Source: Coemansia sp. RSA 487 (taxonomy: Eukaryota; Kickxellomycota; Kickxellomycetes; Kickxellales; Kickxellaceae). From it: a stretch of 64,000 nucleotides of DNA. Both the position numbers and the translations under genes were made by a program. Shown piece after piece: positions 1 to 11,261 of this stretch; positions within the stretch are counted from its first letter, which is position 1, and each line of letters opens with the position of its first letter. Under the pieces are notes generated by a model. The model worked only from the letters and a program-made list of their open reading frames with translations. It searched no databases and was not told where the DNA came from. The stretch lies in contig JANBRJ010000057.1 in NCBI GenBank assembly GCA_027577595.1, positions 45,680-109,679 of the forward strand. Reading direction: 5' to 3'.

Positions 1-1407
1 GATATAACTGCCGCAGCATCAGCTACTGCCGATGCCCTTACACAGTCAAAACAACAAGAACAGCAACAGCAACAACAACAACAACAACAAGGAGAGATGG
101 GGCAGCATGTTCAGCAGAGTGCGCCGTTCTCTGATACTACTGATCCAGGCAAAGAAAGCAGTGATCAGGATGGGGCAGCAGCCCTTGGGTCCGCAAACAG
201 CACGCCCCTGCTGAAGCCTACCACAGGCCCATCTAGTATCAGTGCCGGTGCCGTGCCTATCCACCGCTCAGCCAGCAACGTTCTTCACTACCCAGAGCTT
301 CTGACCGATCTGCGCGACAAGCTAATCCAGATCCACCAGATAAGCGGTCATGGCAGCAACCACAACTCAAGCGGCATTGAGAGCGACGGCAACCACCACA
401 CCAGCGCTGCAAATAGCAGCGTTCCGCGTCGCTCGCGTGTCAGACGCGCCGGTCGTGGAGGAGCATCTGGTGCGTTTGGAGAGCGGGAGACACCCAGCCG
501 CCGTGGACGGCACTATTATCCATCAGTTGGTGCACGGCGCAGTGGCCTGCGTGGCGGTAACAGCCAAAACTCCCGTGCAAGCGCCTCGTCCCCCGGAGCT
601 GACTCGTCAAACACGCTAGACCCATCCTCGGCGGCAGCGGCTGCAGCAGTGGCTAAATCGTCGGGTGTGTCGTTCCATCGGCGGCATTCGATTGGAACCA
701 TCCAGTCGCAGGCCGAAGACGATGAGGAGATCGTCGATGTTGAAGATGACGGTGACGATGAGGACGATGAGGACGACGGCCCACTTGCGCTCGCTTCGGC
801 AGCACCGCACCAGTACAATCTTCCAGTGTCTTATCGCCACAGCAGCAATAACGGCAACCATTATAAGCACCAGCAAGCACGGCGGCAGCATGACGGTCAG
901 GTGAGCGGCACAGCGGCTTCGGCAAAGCGCCACCACCCCTTGGGGAATGGAGCAGTGCCAGCGTCTGGAGTACCATCAGCTAGCGGCAAACGCAAGCGCG
1001 AGAGCAGCGGCATTGACCGCCCAAGCAAGTCGCCTTCTGCGCCGCAAGCAAAGCGGACAGCGCACGGCCATCAGCCGTTCCACCGGCATCAGTCGCCTGC
1101 GGCAGCGTCCATTCCAACAAGCAGCGGTAGCGGCAGACGGAGCTGCGCGTCATGTGGTGCGAACTCGACCCCGTGCTGGCGGCCTGGGCTGATCGACAAA
1201 GTGACCCTATGCAACCAGTGTGGATTGAGATACAAGAAGGGCAAAGTATACTGCCCAACGTGCAGTTATGTGCCGACAAAGACAGAAATTGCGACTGGAG
1301 GCGCACTGGAATGCAAGCGGTGTATGTCGCGCATCGTTCGTCAGCACAACAGGCCGTCGTCGCCATCAACATCCAGAGCATCCGAATCTCCGACGCCGGA
1401 TCTGTGA
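1..1407 (+). CDS. GATA-type zinc-finger transcription factor, 5' end cut by window edge
   Basis: The frame is open from base 1, so the true start lies upstream; the ATG at 97 is only the first in-window Met. The protein begins with a poly-Gln tract (about 58-91), then Ser/His/Arg-rich low-complexity sequence, a poly-Ala stretch (about 631-651) and an Asp/Glu run (about 715-780). Near the C-terminus is a class IVb GATA finger, C-X2-C-X18-C-X2-C (about 1144-1227), with the WRPG and LCNQCGLRYKK signatures that contact GATA DNA. A second Cys4 cluster, C-X2-C-X16-C-X2-C, follows at once (about 1252-1323). The role is inferred to be nuclear, sequence-specific transcription control. The GATA assignment is secure; the target pathway cannot be told from sequence. 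Confidence 0.9.
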   Translation, partial: DITAAASATADALTQSKQQEQQQQQQQQQQGEMGQHVQQSAPFSDTTDPGKESSDQDGAAALGSANSTPLLKPTTGPSSISAGAVPIHRSASNVLHYPELLTDLRDKLIQIHQISGHGSNHNSSGIESDGNHHTSAANSSVPRRSRVRRAGRGGASGAFGERETPSRRGRHYYPSVGARRSGLRGGNSQNSRASASSPGADSSNTLDPSSAAAAAAVAKSSGVSFHRRHSIGTIQSQAEDDEEIVDVEDDGDDEDDEDDGPLALASAAPHQYNLPVSYRHSSNNGNHYKHQQARRQHDGQVSGTAASAKRHHPLGNGAVPASGVPSASGKRKRESSGIDRPSKSPSAPQAKRTAHGHQPFHRHQSPAAASIPTSSGSGRRSCASCGANSTPCWRPGLIDKVTLCNQCGLRYKKGKVYCPTCSYVPTKTEIATGGALECKRCMSRIVRQHNRPSSPSTSRASESPTPDL

Positions 1408-2684
1408 GCCAGGAGCTGCATGATCTCCCAAGCGCCATCCGCTATTGTGCTCTAGCCAAATTATCTCCTCCCAAGCTCTTTCGCCCAAATGTCTTTCCTT
1501 CTTTCTTTATGCTGTACTTGTACTATCCTTCTGTGCACTCGCCATTGACCGTCATACCTCTTTTTTTTGGCGCAAGCCTACAGGGGAGTTGATCTTTACT
1601 TCTCTCCTGCTGGGTAGCAATGTCCCGTGAGAAGTCGCCGGAAAATGGGTGCGAACATTCTCACACTGATTCACTACCCAGAACAACAAGAAGAGCCTTG
1701 TCTACTACTTGACATTTTGGACACAGTTTTTTCTGATCTTTGTTTGCTTTCCAGGGTCTAGCAGTGTGTCTGCTTTGATTCCAAGTTGACTCCTTTTTTC
1801 CCTTCCACAACCCCGATCTTGGCATGTTGTCAAGATTCAGCGTTCTCTCACTCCTCACTCGTTTAATTTTACATTTTTTTGTTTCTTAGTGCTCCTATTT
1901 TTAGCGTTTGTTTTTGATTTCTTTTCCATATAAAGTATTACCCCGTCCTGATTTCATTTCATTTCGTGAGTTTATTCAAGAGTGCGCAGTTGTTCAGGTA
2001 TCTCACTATACTCGATCCATGAACATAGAACATGCACTGTCCCTGAATTACTTACACTATACATATTGGAAAAGCACCAACCTCAAAAACCTGTCCATCA
2101 TGTGCAATAAATTAAAGGAATCCAAATAATACATTAAATGGCAAATGTTGTACGTTCTCGAGCTCACATGATCCATCTGTGCATCACAATTGATATCCCA
2201 ATAGCACAATTCGTGTTTTATTTTTATTTTTATTTTTATTTGCCTGTTCGAACTTTGATAATATGAAATTTGACAAAGAAGCAGGTATTGTCCCAGATAA
2301 TAATAGTTTTTTCAATCGATTGAATTGGCACCGGAACAATATGTCCCTTCTTTGGTTTAGATCACAATCCCTGAACCAAAAATCGTTCAGCACAATTGTA
2401 TAACAAATGTCGTCTTTGTTGTTGGCTGAAATAAAAGGGTGGCATGGTTTGTACGTTGCAACCTTGAAAAATATTGCTTGATAGCGAAAAAGGCTTAACA
2501 ATCAACCCTCAAGCTCAATGGTGCATTGTGGTATCTCTTCATTTTTTACATCTCCTGCCATAAAAAGCAGTAAACGCTCAAAGGGACGCAATACAAAACA
2601 ACGTAAGAGGAATTCAACCGATATAGGAAATCGTTGTTCTCGTCGGTTTCAATGTAACTGCTTTAATAGATGAATGAAAGACGC
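1408..2684. other. Intergenic region between convergent genes
   Basis: Holds the 3' untranslated regions of the convergent GATA and PXA genes. It is AT-rich, with a short T/A-rich tandem tract (about 2215-2242). No RNA gene or coding frame can be supported. Confidence 0.6.
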
Positions 2685-4661
2685 TCAGTTGTTTTCCTTG
2701 AGCTCGGGTGCGATCTTTCCTACAACAGAATCCAAGACACTGTAGATCAAATGCTTATTGAGCTGCCTGTTCTCAAAGGGCTCCAAAATCCGCTGTGTAG
2801 CAAGCTGTCGCTCCTTATCGCTCAGTCCGTAGAAGAATCTTGCTGCCACATAGGGCAGCAGCTCGGCAACCAGATCTGCTGCGTCTCTTTTCAGCAGCTC
2901 CTGTTGCTCTAGGGTCTTGTACGGTTTCCTCTTGTCCTTGCCTCTGAACCGTCCGCCATCTTCGGGTCGCCAGAGCTCGCTGATCAGCATGTCCACATAG
3001 CTGGCAATCTGCTGCTCGCATAGGAGGAACGAAACAATGTTGACCAGCGTGCGATCTATGGCTGCGCCAGCCAAAATATTGACCAGCGGATAGATGTAGA
3101 AGAGAAACTGCGCCCAAACCCACTGGTTGTAGCGATCGAGAAGCAGTGCTGCATTTAACATGGCAAGGATCGGCTCAAATGCGCCTCTGTAGCTTGCCTG
3201 GGGAGTGTCTGCTTGCCATAACTGGTTCAGCGAGAACGTGTACTCCGAGAGCATCGAGAACATCCGGCTGAACGCCTGCGTTATGATCAGGTGCAAGTAG
3301 ACCATTCCACGGATCGTATTGTTTTTCCATCCACGCCACCGTGCCTGCGAGAAGAGATCGCGGATCAGCCAAAGAGAAGAAAAGCTCAGTTGGCTGCTGA
3401 GACGCTCCCAGACGCCACTACCACCACTGGTACTGTTCATAATATCGTGTGTCTTTGTGTTGGGTTTAACTGGACTTTTGGACGCGAGGTTTGATTTCGC
3501 TATCTGCTCCGCAGCTGTCACAGGGCTACCTGATGGTCCCTTCTTTGGCATTGCCGTACGACGAATCCTTGTTGTTAGTGCACCTGTTTGTTCCAAAGAT
3601 TTTGGCACAATAGTTGTTTCTTTAGAATAGCTATTACCAGCGTCTTCGTTCATTTGCGTGGCCTGAGCCTCACGAAGCATGGTTTCCACAGTTATTGTTT
3701 TAGCTGCGCCAGCACGGCCATCATTATCTCCAGGGGACTGGGCCGAGTCCCAGCCCGTGCTCTTTCCTCCATCGCTGTCACTAGCATCGTCATCAATCCC
3801 TAGAGGCAGGGTACTGTATCTGGACAGATCCGCCTTGCTAAAGTACTCTCTCTTGGAGTACTTTCCAACAGTCCGGATAATGGCTTCATTTAACGTGTTG
3901 GGGTCCGCAATGACGTCCACAACATTCCGGAGCACTGCACAGGCAATGACTTCACGAAGCAGGTGGTGCACGACCTCGTCTGTCTGGGCCTCAGGTGGCA
4001 GCAAAACTACAAGCAACTCTTTGGCCAAATGTCTCAGGTAAGATAGCTCCGAGTTTGCAGCACGGGCTAACGCCACATGCGGCTGCATTGACTGGAACAC
4101 CGCTTCAATCGACGTTTCGTTTCCCGCATAGACCGTACCTAGCCGGGCCGTGCATTGCTGTGAGTCGCGGACATGGAGGTGGATGATTTCGGGCAGCTCG
4201 AACAAAATAAACCGCACCCAATCAACCCGCCGACACCGCCTTTCCAGCTCATTAGTGACCTGAAGCACCTGGGCCGACACTTCGCTCAGAAACTCCTTGT
4301 CATCGGTTACTTTCTCGTACCATTCTTCGACAAAGTCACGGAGTACAAGGGAAACTAGGCGGGATACGGAAGCATTGACTTGGGCCGAGGTATCAATGAA
4401 TGGCCGCTTTGCGCTTATCTTTGACGCAGCACGGTACGCTGCTTGCGACTGCTGCGAGCGGTAGAGGTTACGGAGCAGGGGACCACCAGTTGCGCGTCGC
4501 GGGATGCCACGCCGTGACTCCCAAAACGAGCGCAAGCTCTCTGCTATCGTGCTTGGCGCCGAGGCCATTGATGATGCCCGGGAGGCGGAGAGAGGCTCTG
4601 GCATCGCGTCCTGTGGTGGTTGCGGCGCGCTGTGTGAGGTTGATGTTGTCCGTCTGCGCAT
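2685..4661 (-). CDS. PXA-domain / sorting-nexin C-terminal domain protein
   Basis: 658 codons, no intron needed. An N-terminal PXA (PX-associated) domain lies at about residues 85-275, containing the FVEEWYEKVTDD-type helix and the LLPPEAQ...HHLLREVIACAVLRNVVDVIADPNTLNEAI block. A Ser/Thr-rich linker follows, and a C-terminal Nexin_C-like domain (about 490-640, LLDRYNQWVWAQFLFYIYPLVN) ends the protein. PXA/Nexin_C proteins such as Mdm1, Snx13/14/19/25 and yeast Pxa1-type proteins act at ER-endosome/vacuole membranes. No PX or RGS domain is visible, so this resembles the short PXA-only type. A membrane-contact or endosomal role is inference. It is divergent with the frataxin gene across about 280 bp. 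Confidence 0.8.
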   Translation of the reverse strand: MRRRTTSTSHSAPQPPQDAMPEPLSASRASSMASAPSTIAESLRSFWESRRGIPRRATGGPLLRNLYRSQQSQAAYRAASKISAKRPFIDTSAQVNASVSRLVSLVLRDFVEEWYEKVTDDKEFLSEVSAQVLQVTNELERRCRRVDWVRFILFELPEIIHLHVRDSQQCTARLGTVYAGNETSIEAVFQSMQPHVALARAANSELSYLRHLAKELLVVLLPPEAQTDEVVHHLLREVIACAVLRNVVDVIADPNTLNEAIIRTVGKYSKREYFSKADLSRYSTLPLGIDDDASDSDGGKSTGWDSAQSPGDNDGRAGAAKTITVETMLREAQATQMNEDAGNSYSKETTIVPKSLEQTGALTTRIRRTAMPKKGPSGSPVTAAEQIAKSNLASKSPVKPNTKTHDIMNSTSGGSGVWERLSSQLSFSSLWLIRDLFSQARWRGWKNNTIRGMVYLHLIITQAFSRMFSMLSEYTFSLNQLWQADTPQASYRGAFEPILAMLNAALLLDRYNQWVWAQFLFYIYPLVNILAGAAIDRTLVNIVSFLLCEQQIASYVDMLISELWRPEDGGRFRGKDKRKPYKTLEQQELLKRDAADLVAELLPYVAARFFYGLSDKERQLATQRILEPFENRQLNKHLIYSVLDSVVGKIAPELKENN

Positions 4662-4941
4662 TATACGCTAAATAGAGGTATCTGAGATATTAATACAGTT
4701 GGAATTGGTAACAAATTAAACAAAGAACTATAAAATGCAGCTGGGAAATGCAACATGCCAAAGTACAAAAGCACAAAAGAATTCACAAATTAGCAAAAAA
4801 GGAAAGAACAGCCAGCCTTGTGTTTCGTCACGCCTATCCCAAAGAAAATGCTGGCTTTTTCTCTGTTTACGCCCACGCTTTTTCTTGATTACTTTACTTT
4901 TTATCACTATTTTCAACTCTTGCATTTTCGTTTGAATTCAA

Positions 4942-5520
4942 ATGAGCATCACTCGTCTTTCGAAACGCCTATTCTGTTGCACGGCAAACACAACCACATC
5001 TCTGCCTATCCGTAGCAACAAAACAATAATAATAGCAGCAGCTTGGTCAACCGCAATTCGTGTCCCGCTTTCAAAGAGGACGTTTGGAACTAGCATCCAG
5101 TCAGCTGAGTATCGCAAAAATGTAACATCCGACTTTACAAGAAAGCCAGAGGCTAAAGAGAAATCCAGGGGGCCATTGACAGACATGGAGTACGATTCAT
5201 TGGCATCCGAGACTCTCGAAGACCTCACAGTCTGTTTCGATGACATTGGCGAGGAGATTCCCATGGAGGATTTTGATGTCGAATATGCAAGCGGCGTTCT
5301 GACAGTCAAGCTAGGCAGCAAGGGCACATATGTGCTCAACAAGCAACCGCCGAACAAGCAGATCTGGTTGTCGTCACCGGTCAGTGGGCCAGAGCGCTTT
5401 GACTATGACATGAGTAAGAAAGCGTGGTTCTGCCGGCACACAAACGAAACCCTTGGCACGCTTTTGAGCCGCGAGATGACAGCTGCATTTGAAGGCGAGT
5501 TCATTATGCCCATCAAATAG
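4942..5520 (+). CDS. YFH1: Frataxin, mitochondrial
   Basis: 192 aa. The first about 75 residues are basic and Ser/Thr-rich with almost no acids, as in a mitochondrial presequence. The frataxin fold follows (about residues 85-190): an acidic first helix (LASETLEDLTVCFDDIGEEIPMEDFDVEY), strands GVLTVKLG and GTYVLNKQPPNKQIWLSSPVSGPERFDY, then a Trp and a C-terminal helix. The acidic ridge and the NKQPPNKQIWLSSP strand are family hallmarks. Frataxin assists Fe-S cluster assembly on the Isu scaffold in the matrix. Start chosen at the first ATG; length matches yeast and human precursors. Confidence 0.95.
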   Translation: MSITRLSKRLFCCTANTTTSLPIRSNKTIIIAAAWSTAIRVPLSKRTFGTSIQSAEYRKNVTSDFTRKPEAKEKSRGPLTDMEYDSLASETLEDLTVCFDDIGEEIPMEDFDVEYASGVLTVKLGSKGTYVLNKQPPNKQIWLSSPVSGPERFDYDMSKKAWFCRHTNETLGTLLSREMTAAFEGEFIMPIK

Positions 5521-5890
5521 GATAACAGCAGGCCTTGACATTCTTATCACTGATTCATCGGCTTTGAACGAATAAACTCTTGGATATACCGAGCCGAGTC
5601 GATTCACTATATGATTTTCAAGCTTTGACTGTGTGTTTGACTCATTAAAAAAAGTAAACGCCAAAAAAATTTTTTTTTCAGAGGTACACGGAAGAATTGG
5701 TCTGGACTATAAATTGGGAGCATCTCGGAGGACGCTTCCGATTCCATGCTTTGTTGGGCCTTTTCTCTTTGTATTTTTATACCCCTACGCTGTAGTCACC
5801 TCTATTGTTTCGTCTAGCTTTAGCGCTCTGTTTCTTTTTTTTCCCACAGTATTTATTGGCAGTAATCGCTACCTACAGAAAAACAGAACC
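5521..5890. promoter_or_regulatory. Intergenic region upstream of GMP synthase
   Basis: T-rich sequence that stays open in the GMP-synthase frame back to about 5633. Its translation is hydrophobic low-complexity and does not resemble the family, so it is read as promoter and leader. Confidence 0.5.
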
Positions 5891-7504
5891 ATGGCTCCCA
5901 CCGATGTCACGGCCCAGGTCGCCAACATGTACGACACCGTCCTTATCTTGGACTTTGGATCGCAGTACTCGCATCTGATCACCCGCCGCGTCCGCGAGGC
6001 AGGCGTCTACTGCGAGCTTCTTCCATGCACCCAGAAGATTGCCGAGCTCAAGTTCAAGCCCAAGGGTATTATCCTGTCCGGTAGCCCGTTCTCGATCACC
6101 GATGATGGTGCTCCCCACGTCGACCCAGAGATCTTCAACCTCGGCGTTCCGATCCTTGGCATCTGCTATGGTCTCCAGGAGATTGCGCGCAATCTCGGGG
6201 GTGAGACCAGCCTTGCCGTCAAGCGCGAGTACGGGTTTGCTGAGCTCAACCTCGATCCCCAGGCTGACCACCATTCGCACAAGCTTTTCCAGGACATCCT
6301 GTCACCTACAAACGTGTGGATGAGCCACGGAGACCATCTCGAGAAGCCTCCAAAGGATTTTGTTGTTATCGGATCCACAACCACGAGCGAGTACGCCGCT
6401 GTTGCGCACACCACGCTCCCGATCTACGGTATCCAGTTCCACCCCGAGGTCACCCACAGCATTGACGGCGCCCTTGTTCTGCGCAACTTTGTCGTTGGGA
6501 TCTGCGGATGCGAGGCAAACTGGACCATGTCCTCGTTCATCGACAAGGAACTCGAGCGCATTCGTACACTCGTCGGCCCCACAGGCTCTGTTATCGGCGC
6601 TGTTTCTGGCGGTGTTGACTCGACAGTCGCTGCGGTGCTGATGAAGCGTGCAATTGGCGATCGCTTCCACGCTGTGCTTGTCGATAATGGTGTGATGCGT
6701 CTTAACGAGTGCGAACAGGTCAAGAAGACGCTTGCCGATAATCTTGGCATTAACCTGACGGTTGCTGATGCCTCCGATCTGTTCCTTGGTCGTCTCAAAG
6801 GCGTCACCGATCCCGAGAAGAAGCGCAAGATCATTGGCAACACGTTTATCGAGGTGTTTGAAGCCGAGTCGCACAAGATCGACGAGATTTCGCGCCAGAA
6901 TGGCCAGGGTGCAATCGAATGGCTCCTCCAGGGCACGCTTTATCCTGATGTCATCGAGAGCATCTCGTTCAAGGGTCCGTCTGCCACCATCAAGTCGCAC
7001 CACAACGTCGGTGGTCTGCTCGAGGACATGCGTCTCAAGCTCATTGAGCCCCTGCGCGAGCTCTTCAAGGACGAGGTGCGTGCTCTTGGTGCTCTTCTCG
7101 ATATCCACGAGGATCTGATCTGGCGCCACCCGTTCCCAGGACCAGGAATTGCCATCCGCGTCCTCGGCGAGGTCACGCCCTCCCAGGTTGAGATTGCGCG
7201 CCGTGCCGACCATATCTACATCGACGAGATTAAGAAGGCTGGGCTCTACCGCCAGATCTCACAGGCATACGCTGCTCTGCTTCCCGTCCGCTCTGTCGGT
7301 GTCATGGGTGACCAGCGCACTTACGAGCAGGTTATTGCCCTGCGTGCTGTTGAAACTAAGGATTTCATGACTGCCGACTGGTTCCCCATGCCCGTCGAGG
7401 TCCTTAAGCGCATCAGCAATCGCATAATCAATGAGGTGCACGGTGTTAACCGCGTTCTTTACGATGTTAGTTCCAAGCCTCCCAGCACTATCGAGTTTGA
7501 GTAA
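5891..7504 (+). CDS. GUA1: GMP synthase (glutamine-hydrolysing)
   Basis: 537 aa from the ATG at 5891 (context aaccATGgc), the usual length of fungal Gua1. The N-terminal class I glutamine amidotransferase has the nucleophile Cys92 in GICYGLQ and the His-Glu pair in [11 protein letters not shown]. Next is the ATP-pyrophosphatase with the P-loop AVSGGVDST, then the C-terminal dimerisation domain ([15 protein letters not shown] and the terminal [10 protein letters not shown]). It converts XMP, glutamine and ATP to GMP, the last step of guanylate synthesis, in the cytosol. All catalytic motifs are intact. Long antisense frames here are codon-bias shadows. Confidence 0.98.
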   Translation: MAPTDVTAQVANMYDTVLILDFGSQYSHLITRRVREAGVYCELLPCTQKIAELKFKPKGIILSGSPFSITDDGAPHVDPEIFNLGVPILGICYGLQEIARNLGGETSLAVKREYGFAELNLDPQADHHSHKLFQDILSPTNVWMSHGDHLEKPPKDFVVIGSTTTSEYAAVAHTTLPIYGIQFHPEVTHSIDGALVLRNFVVGICGCEANWTMSSFIDKELERIRTLVGPTGSVIGAVSGGVDSTVAAVLMKRAIGDRFHAVLVDNGVMRLNECEQVKKTLADNLGINLTVADASDLFLGRLKGVTDPEKKRKIIGNTFIEVFEAESHKIDEISRQNGQGAIEWLLQGTLYPDVIESISFKGPSATIKSHHNVGGLLEDMRLKLIEPLRELFKDEVRALGALLDIHEDLIWRHPFPGPGIAIRVLGEVTPSQVEIARRADHIYIDEIKKAGLYRQISQAYAALLPVRSVGVMGDQRTYEQVIALRAVETKDFMTADWFPMPVEVLKRISNRIINEVHGVNRVLYDVSSKPPSTIEFE

Positions 7505-7834
7505 ATGTAGATTTTCTTGCTGCTGATGTTACACACTTGTAGGTGAGAATTGGTTTCCCTCTTTTTTCTGTCATCTATATAGCCCGTTGAAAAAAAGCCA
7601 CATGTATCAAATCCTGCGTAAAGAGGCCTCATCGGTTCAAAGAGCAGTACTGAAAATTTTGAACACATGGGACTGGGGCCCACAACATCCGAGTATTGCT
7701 GCGTAAAGTATATTAGACCAATTGAACGCGGGGCTTATTTGACGAATTTCTATATATATTTTCCTAAAAACTACTCTTGTATATTACTTTGTACACACAC
7801 TCACATTTATATAGTCGATTGTTTGGAATAAACA
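7505..7834. promoter_or_regulatory. Intergenic region upstream of RTF2
   Basis: AT-rich; a TATA-like sequence (atttatatag, about 7805-7814) lies some 25 bp before the RTF2 start codon. Nothing else recognised. Confidence 0.4.
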
Positions 7835-8578
7835 ATGGGAAACGACGGTGGAAGCATTCCTCGCAGAAGTGAGATGGTTCGCGAAAAGCCGAAGGATGAA
7901 AAGGCCGACCGCAAGAACCAACTTATAGCAATGTACTACCATTGCGCACTATCAAAGCGACCTCTCAAAGCCCCAGTTGTTGGAGACGGCCTGGGCCGCT
8001 TGTACAATCGTGAAGCAGTTCTTGAATACCTACTGGGGAAAAGCACATTTGGCGATGGCATCCAAGTATGTCAACATATAAAAGGTCTGAGAGACATCAA
8101 AACGCTGAATGTAAAGGAAAACCCAGCATTCAAGGTAAACAAAAAGAGCACGGCAATTCTTGCCTTTGACCAGCAGGTTGTTGCCCCGTTTGTGTGCCCT
8201 GTCACATTGAAGGAAATGAACGGCAACGTACCTTTCGAATTTCTGTGGTCGTGTGGCTGTGTGTTTTCTGCGCAAGCCAGGAAGGAGTTGCCTGAGGGTT
8301 GCTGTGTGGTTTGTGGTGGGCCCTTTGAATTAAACGATGTGGTTCCTATTAACTCGCAGAACCCGGGTGTGCTGGATTCGCTTCGGAGGGACATGGATGC
8401 TCGAAAGCTCGCGGAGAAGGCAAAAAGAAAACAAAAGAAGGATGAGAAAGACAAGTCAAAGACCAAGCACAAGCGTTTGAGGCATGATGGCAGCACCGAA
8501 ACGGCCACATTGCCCTTGAATAATGCGGCCACAAAAGCCGAAGAGAAGCCCTCTAAGGCTCAGCGAACGGCGGTGTAA
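7835..8578 (+). CDS. RTF2: Replication termination factor 2 (Rtf2) family protein
   Basis: 247 aa. It opens with the family signature MGNDGGSIPRR and continues with a RING-like/U-box-like half domain (YYHCALSKRPLKAPVVGDGLGRLYN). A second treble-clef region follows with FVCPVTLKEMNG and the CGCVFS motif, then CCVVCGGPF. The C-terminal 50 residues are Lys-rich, probably nuclear-targeting. Rtf2 stabilises paused forks at termination barriers in fission yeast and is removed from stalled forks in humans; it also affects splicing in some fungi. No intron is needed. Confidence 0.93.
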   Translation: MGNDGGSIPRRSEMVREKPKDEKADRKNQLIAMYYHCALSKRPLKAPVVGDGLGRLYNREAVLEYLLGKSTFGDGIQVCQHIKGLRDIKTLNVKENPAFKVNKKSTAILAFDQQVVAPFVCPVTLKEMNGNVPFEFLWSCGCVFSAQARKELPEGCCVVCGGPFELNDVVPINSQNPGVLDSLRRDMDARKLAEKAKRKQKKDEKDKSKTKHKRLRHDGSTETATLPLNNAATKAEEKPSKAQRTAV

Positions 8579-9962
8579 TCATGAATTTTCTTTTTCTGTT
8601 TTTGGATTATGTAAACAAACTCCAAATGTGAACGCTGCATTAGTCATGTATTGGAACATTATTAATTTAGCCATATTTGGACATGTCCATTATATCTCTG
8701 GGAGCTCAAACAATCGACATAAAAGAATGTAACCACACTGAACTACTGTTGGGACCACTGTACATGCTTATGAAGGATGTTTTTTCTTTGAAGTGGGGTA
8801 TATGCTGGTAGCTGTTCAGGCATTAATTAATTCCTTTTATGGCCATGTATATTGCAAAGATGCCGAGAAAGAGTACATTCCTTTGGAAAATACCTGTTTA
8901 CCAATACCAAATAAGCCTCTTTAAATGTATAGCGACTGAAGAAAAAGGTAACTTGATTTTTCTGCAAAGTTGGAAAAATGTGAAGGAGAGTGGTGATGGA
9001 AATGTTATTGTGCATAAATGCTTGAAATTTTCTTTTCTTTTCCACAGTACAAAATGACCATGGACAGCAAAGTTCAAAACTCTCACAAGGTCCAGAAACA
9101 CATGTCTTCTATTCGCTATGCATACGTTAAATTCAGATATATAGGCTGCATGCCAGCTTTTTGGTAAGCGCTATCAGCCAGTGAAATCCAAAAAACATCA
9201 CCAGTGGCTGGGCGCTTGGTAATGGCTGCAGATTCAAGTTGTACGTTATTGTTCTAGTGTCTTTTGCGTTTGCAAAATTTTGGCAAATAGACCTGTTAGC
9301 AGCCAGGGGCAAGACTTGAAACCGCAAGGGTAAAAATAGACATATTATTTTGCTAATGTTTGTTATTGTCTCTTAAAATTTTTGCTTTGAGAATTGTTAT
9401 AACTGTGACCTGCATTTGTAGCGCACTCATGCATATATTGCTTTCCCACGTGTGCGTACGAGTAAATGGACGAGACGGAGTAAAAGTTTTATAGTACATA
9501 TTCGGTATATCCTCGCAGCCAAATTCGATTTGGAATTGGGAGTGACGCTAATGCATAGTCACTTATTTATCTCCTCAGCCAAATGTCCACATAGCGCTTG
9601 TTGGCACATTGTTAAAACGGCGTATGTCGTTATTGCACGTACGCTTGCCAAAGCAAAAAAAAGCGAAGCACCACATGGTTGATTACAACTATTACACATG
9701 GTGCTGAGCAAAAGAGGCTTATTATGTATTCTCAACCCAGCAAAGCTCCATTTTCGGTCCTTTCTCGGACTCCAGAGTATCTCTGGGCTGATTATTAATT
9801 TTCAGCTGACTACGCTTTAGGTTTACAATTTACAATTGTGCCATATCCACTCATCTGCAAACTGTTATTGTTTACTTTAAAATTTGACAATTAGCTGTGA
9901 CGCTTCTGTTTTGATACACTGAGCTTTGTGCGTAATCAGTGCTTTTCTATTGAGCAACATAA

Positions 9963-10015
9963 CGCAACGCAACGCAACGCAACGCAAAAGCAAAAAGCAA
10001 AAAGCAGAAAGCAAA
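9963..10015. repeat. Pentanucleotide microsatellite (AACGC)n and A/G-rich tract
   Basis: About five consecutive aacgc units followed by imperfect aaaagc/aaaaagc units. A simple-sequence repeat with no apparent function. Confidence 0.85.
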
Positions 10016-11153
10016 ATATCCACGACAGCATGCCATGCATTTATGCGTGAATCTGACTCTTGTTCCTTTACTTAAATTATTTAGCACAGGTTTTGCTGCT
10101 GTTCTTGCTGACGTTGGGGGAGGGAAGCAAACAGAACAAGTGCACGCATAAATGGCTGTGTTGGACATGTGCAGAGTAATGAAGCCTGCTGGGCAGTGTG
10201 TGTCTGCATACTCGAGATACATGTAAAAGTTTCGCATGTGTGTTGACTGTGCTATTGCAGAAATAAATTTCAAAGTCCGGACAGAAAAGTGGCACTCATT
10301 AGAACAGTCAAAATGGAGAGAGGTAGCAAGGAACCGAAAAGATGGCGCAGCATTTTGGGTTGCAATGCCCTTCTTCCAATTTTACAACGCAGCCACGGAA
10401 GCCTGGCAGAGTGGAAAAGGGAAAGGGTTCTTACTATGAAAGTGTCAAAAACAATGGTGCGAAATATAAGCAGGCAGCAAAAATGCCCGCATTAGTGCCA
10501 GAAGCAACCTCGGCAACAACAACAAAACAACAACAGCAGCTTTTGCCGCCGACGACAATAACAAAAAGACATACTTTCATATCAAAACTATGATAGTACA
10601 AGTAACAGGGCTCAAAGCGCAAGTTCTATGTTCAAAGAAATCGTGTTTTGCATGCTTGGATGTTGGCTGAGTGCATACCTGTTGTGTAGAAAAGCAAATG
10701 CCAAATCTGGGGGTTTGTTTGCGTGAACAATTGTCTGGTGAATGCAAATTCATTGGACATACACATACATAAACACACATGTACGTGTGTTTATTGTCAA
10801 CCGAAGGTCTTTTTTCGCCTGCTGAAAAATGGCAATAAAGGCGCACCCAAAAAACTTCCCCATCCCTTTGACTGCGCCAGAATAGCCCGCAATACATAAA
10901 AAAGAGACACGCGAGAGGGGTTGGACAGCAGTTGTAAAAACCCGGATCCAGCCATGTAGCCAAAATCCGCTTACACGCCCGGGCACAGTTAACAGCGCCG
11001 CCCGTCCTGCAGAGTGCCAGAGCTGTATTTTTGGCTGCATCGCACTTTGCCTCCAGCCTCCTGGGCCATGCTTTGTGTGAAAATAAAGCAGCGTTATATG
11101 CCAGAGTTATATCCCCTCCTGGACATGGAGTCTGTTATTCCGCAGATCGCTTT

Positions 11154-11161
11154 TATATAAA
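11154..11161 (+). promoter_or_regulatory. TATA box of the first C2H2 zinc-finger gene
   Basis: The sequence tatataaa lies 100 bp upstream of the ATG at 11262. It supports that ATG over the in-frame upstream extension beginning at 11031, which would place the TATA box inside the coding sequence. Confidence 0.5.
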
Positions 11162-11261
11162 AACAACTAGTAACCTCCACAACATCGTCTCTGTTCTCCG
11201 TTCCTTCTTTCTCTTTTTACAATTTTCTTTGCACCTTACTCCATTTTATTCTGATTTGATC

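Larger units (their letters stand above)
8579..11261. other. Gene-poor intergenic region
   Basis: About 2.7 kb with only short unconvincing frames. It contains a simple pentanucleotide tandem (aacgc units, about 9963-9987) running into A/G-rich sequence, and a CAA-rich patch (about 10515-10545). Near the right end is a TATA box at 11154-11161, placed 100 bp before the first zinc-finger start. No RNA gene recognised. Confidence 0.55.

Noticed and set aside
6302-7213. 303-codon minus-strand frame inside GMP synthase
   Set aside because: Antisense shadow of a strongly codon-biased gene; no domain, and the sense frame is fully explained.
9963-9987. Tandem aacgc units as a possible CRISPR-like array
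   Set aside because: Five-base units without spacers in a eukaryotic context; simple microsatellite.
11031-11261. Upstream extension of the first zinc-finger gene
   Set aside because: It contains the TATA box and the translation does not match the paralogue; the ATG at 11262 is preferred.
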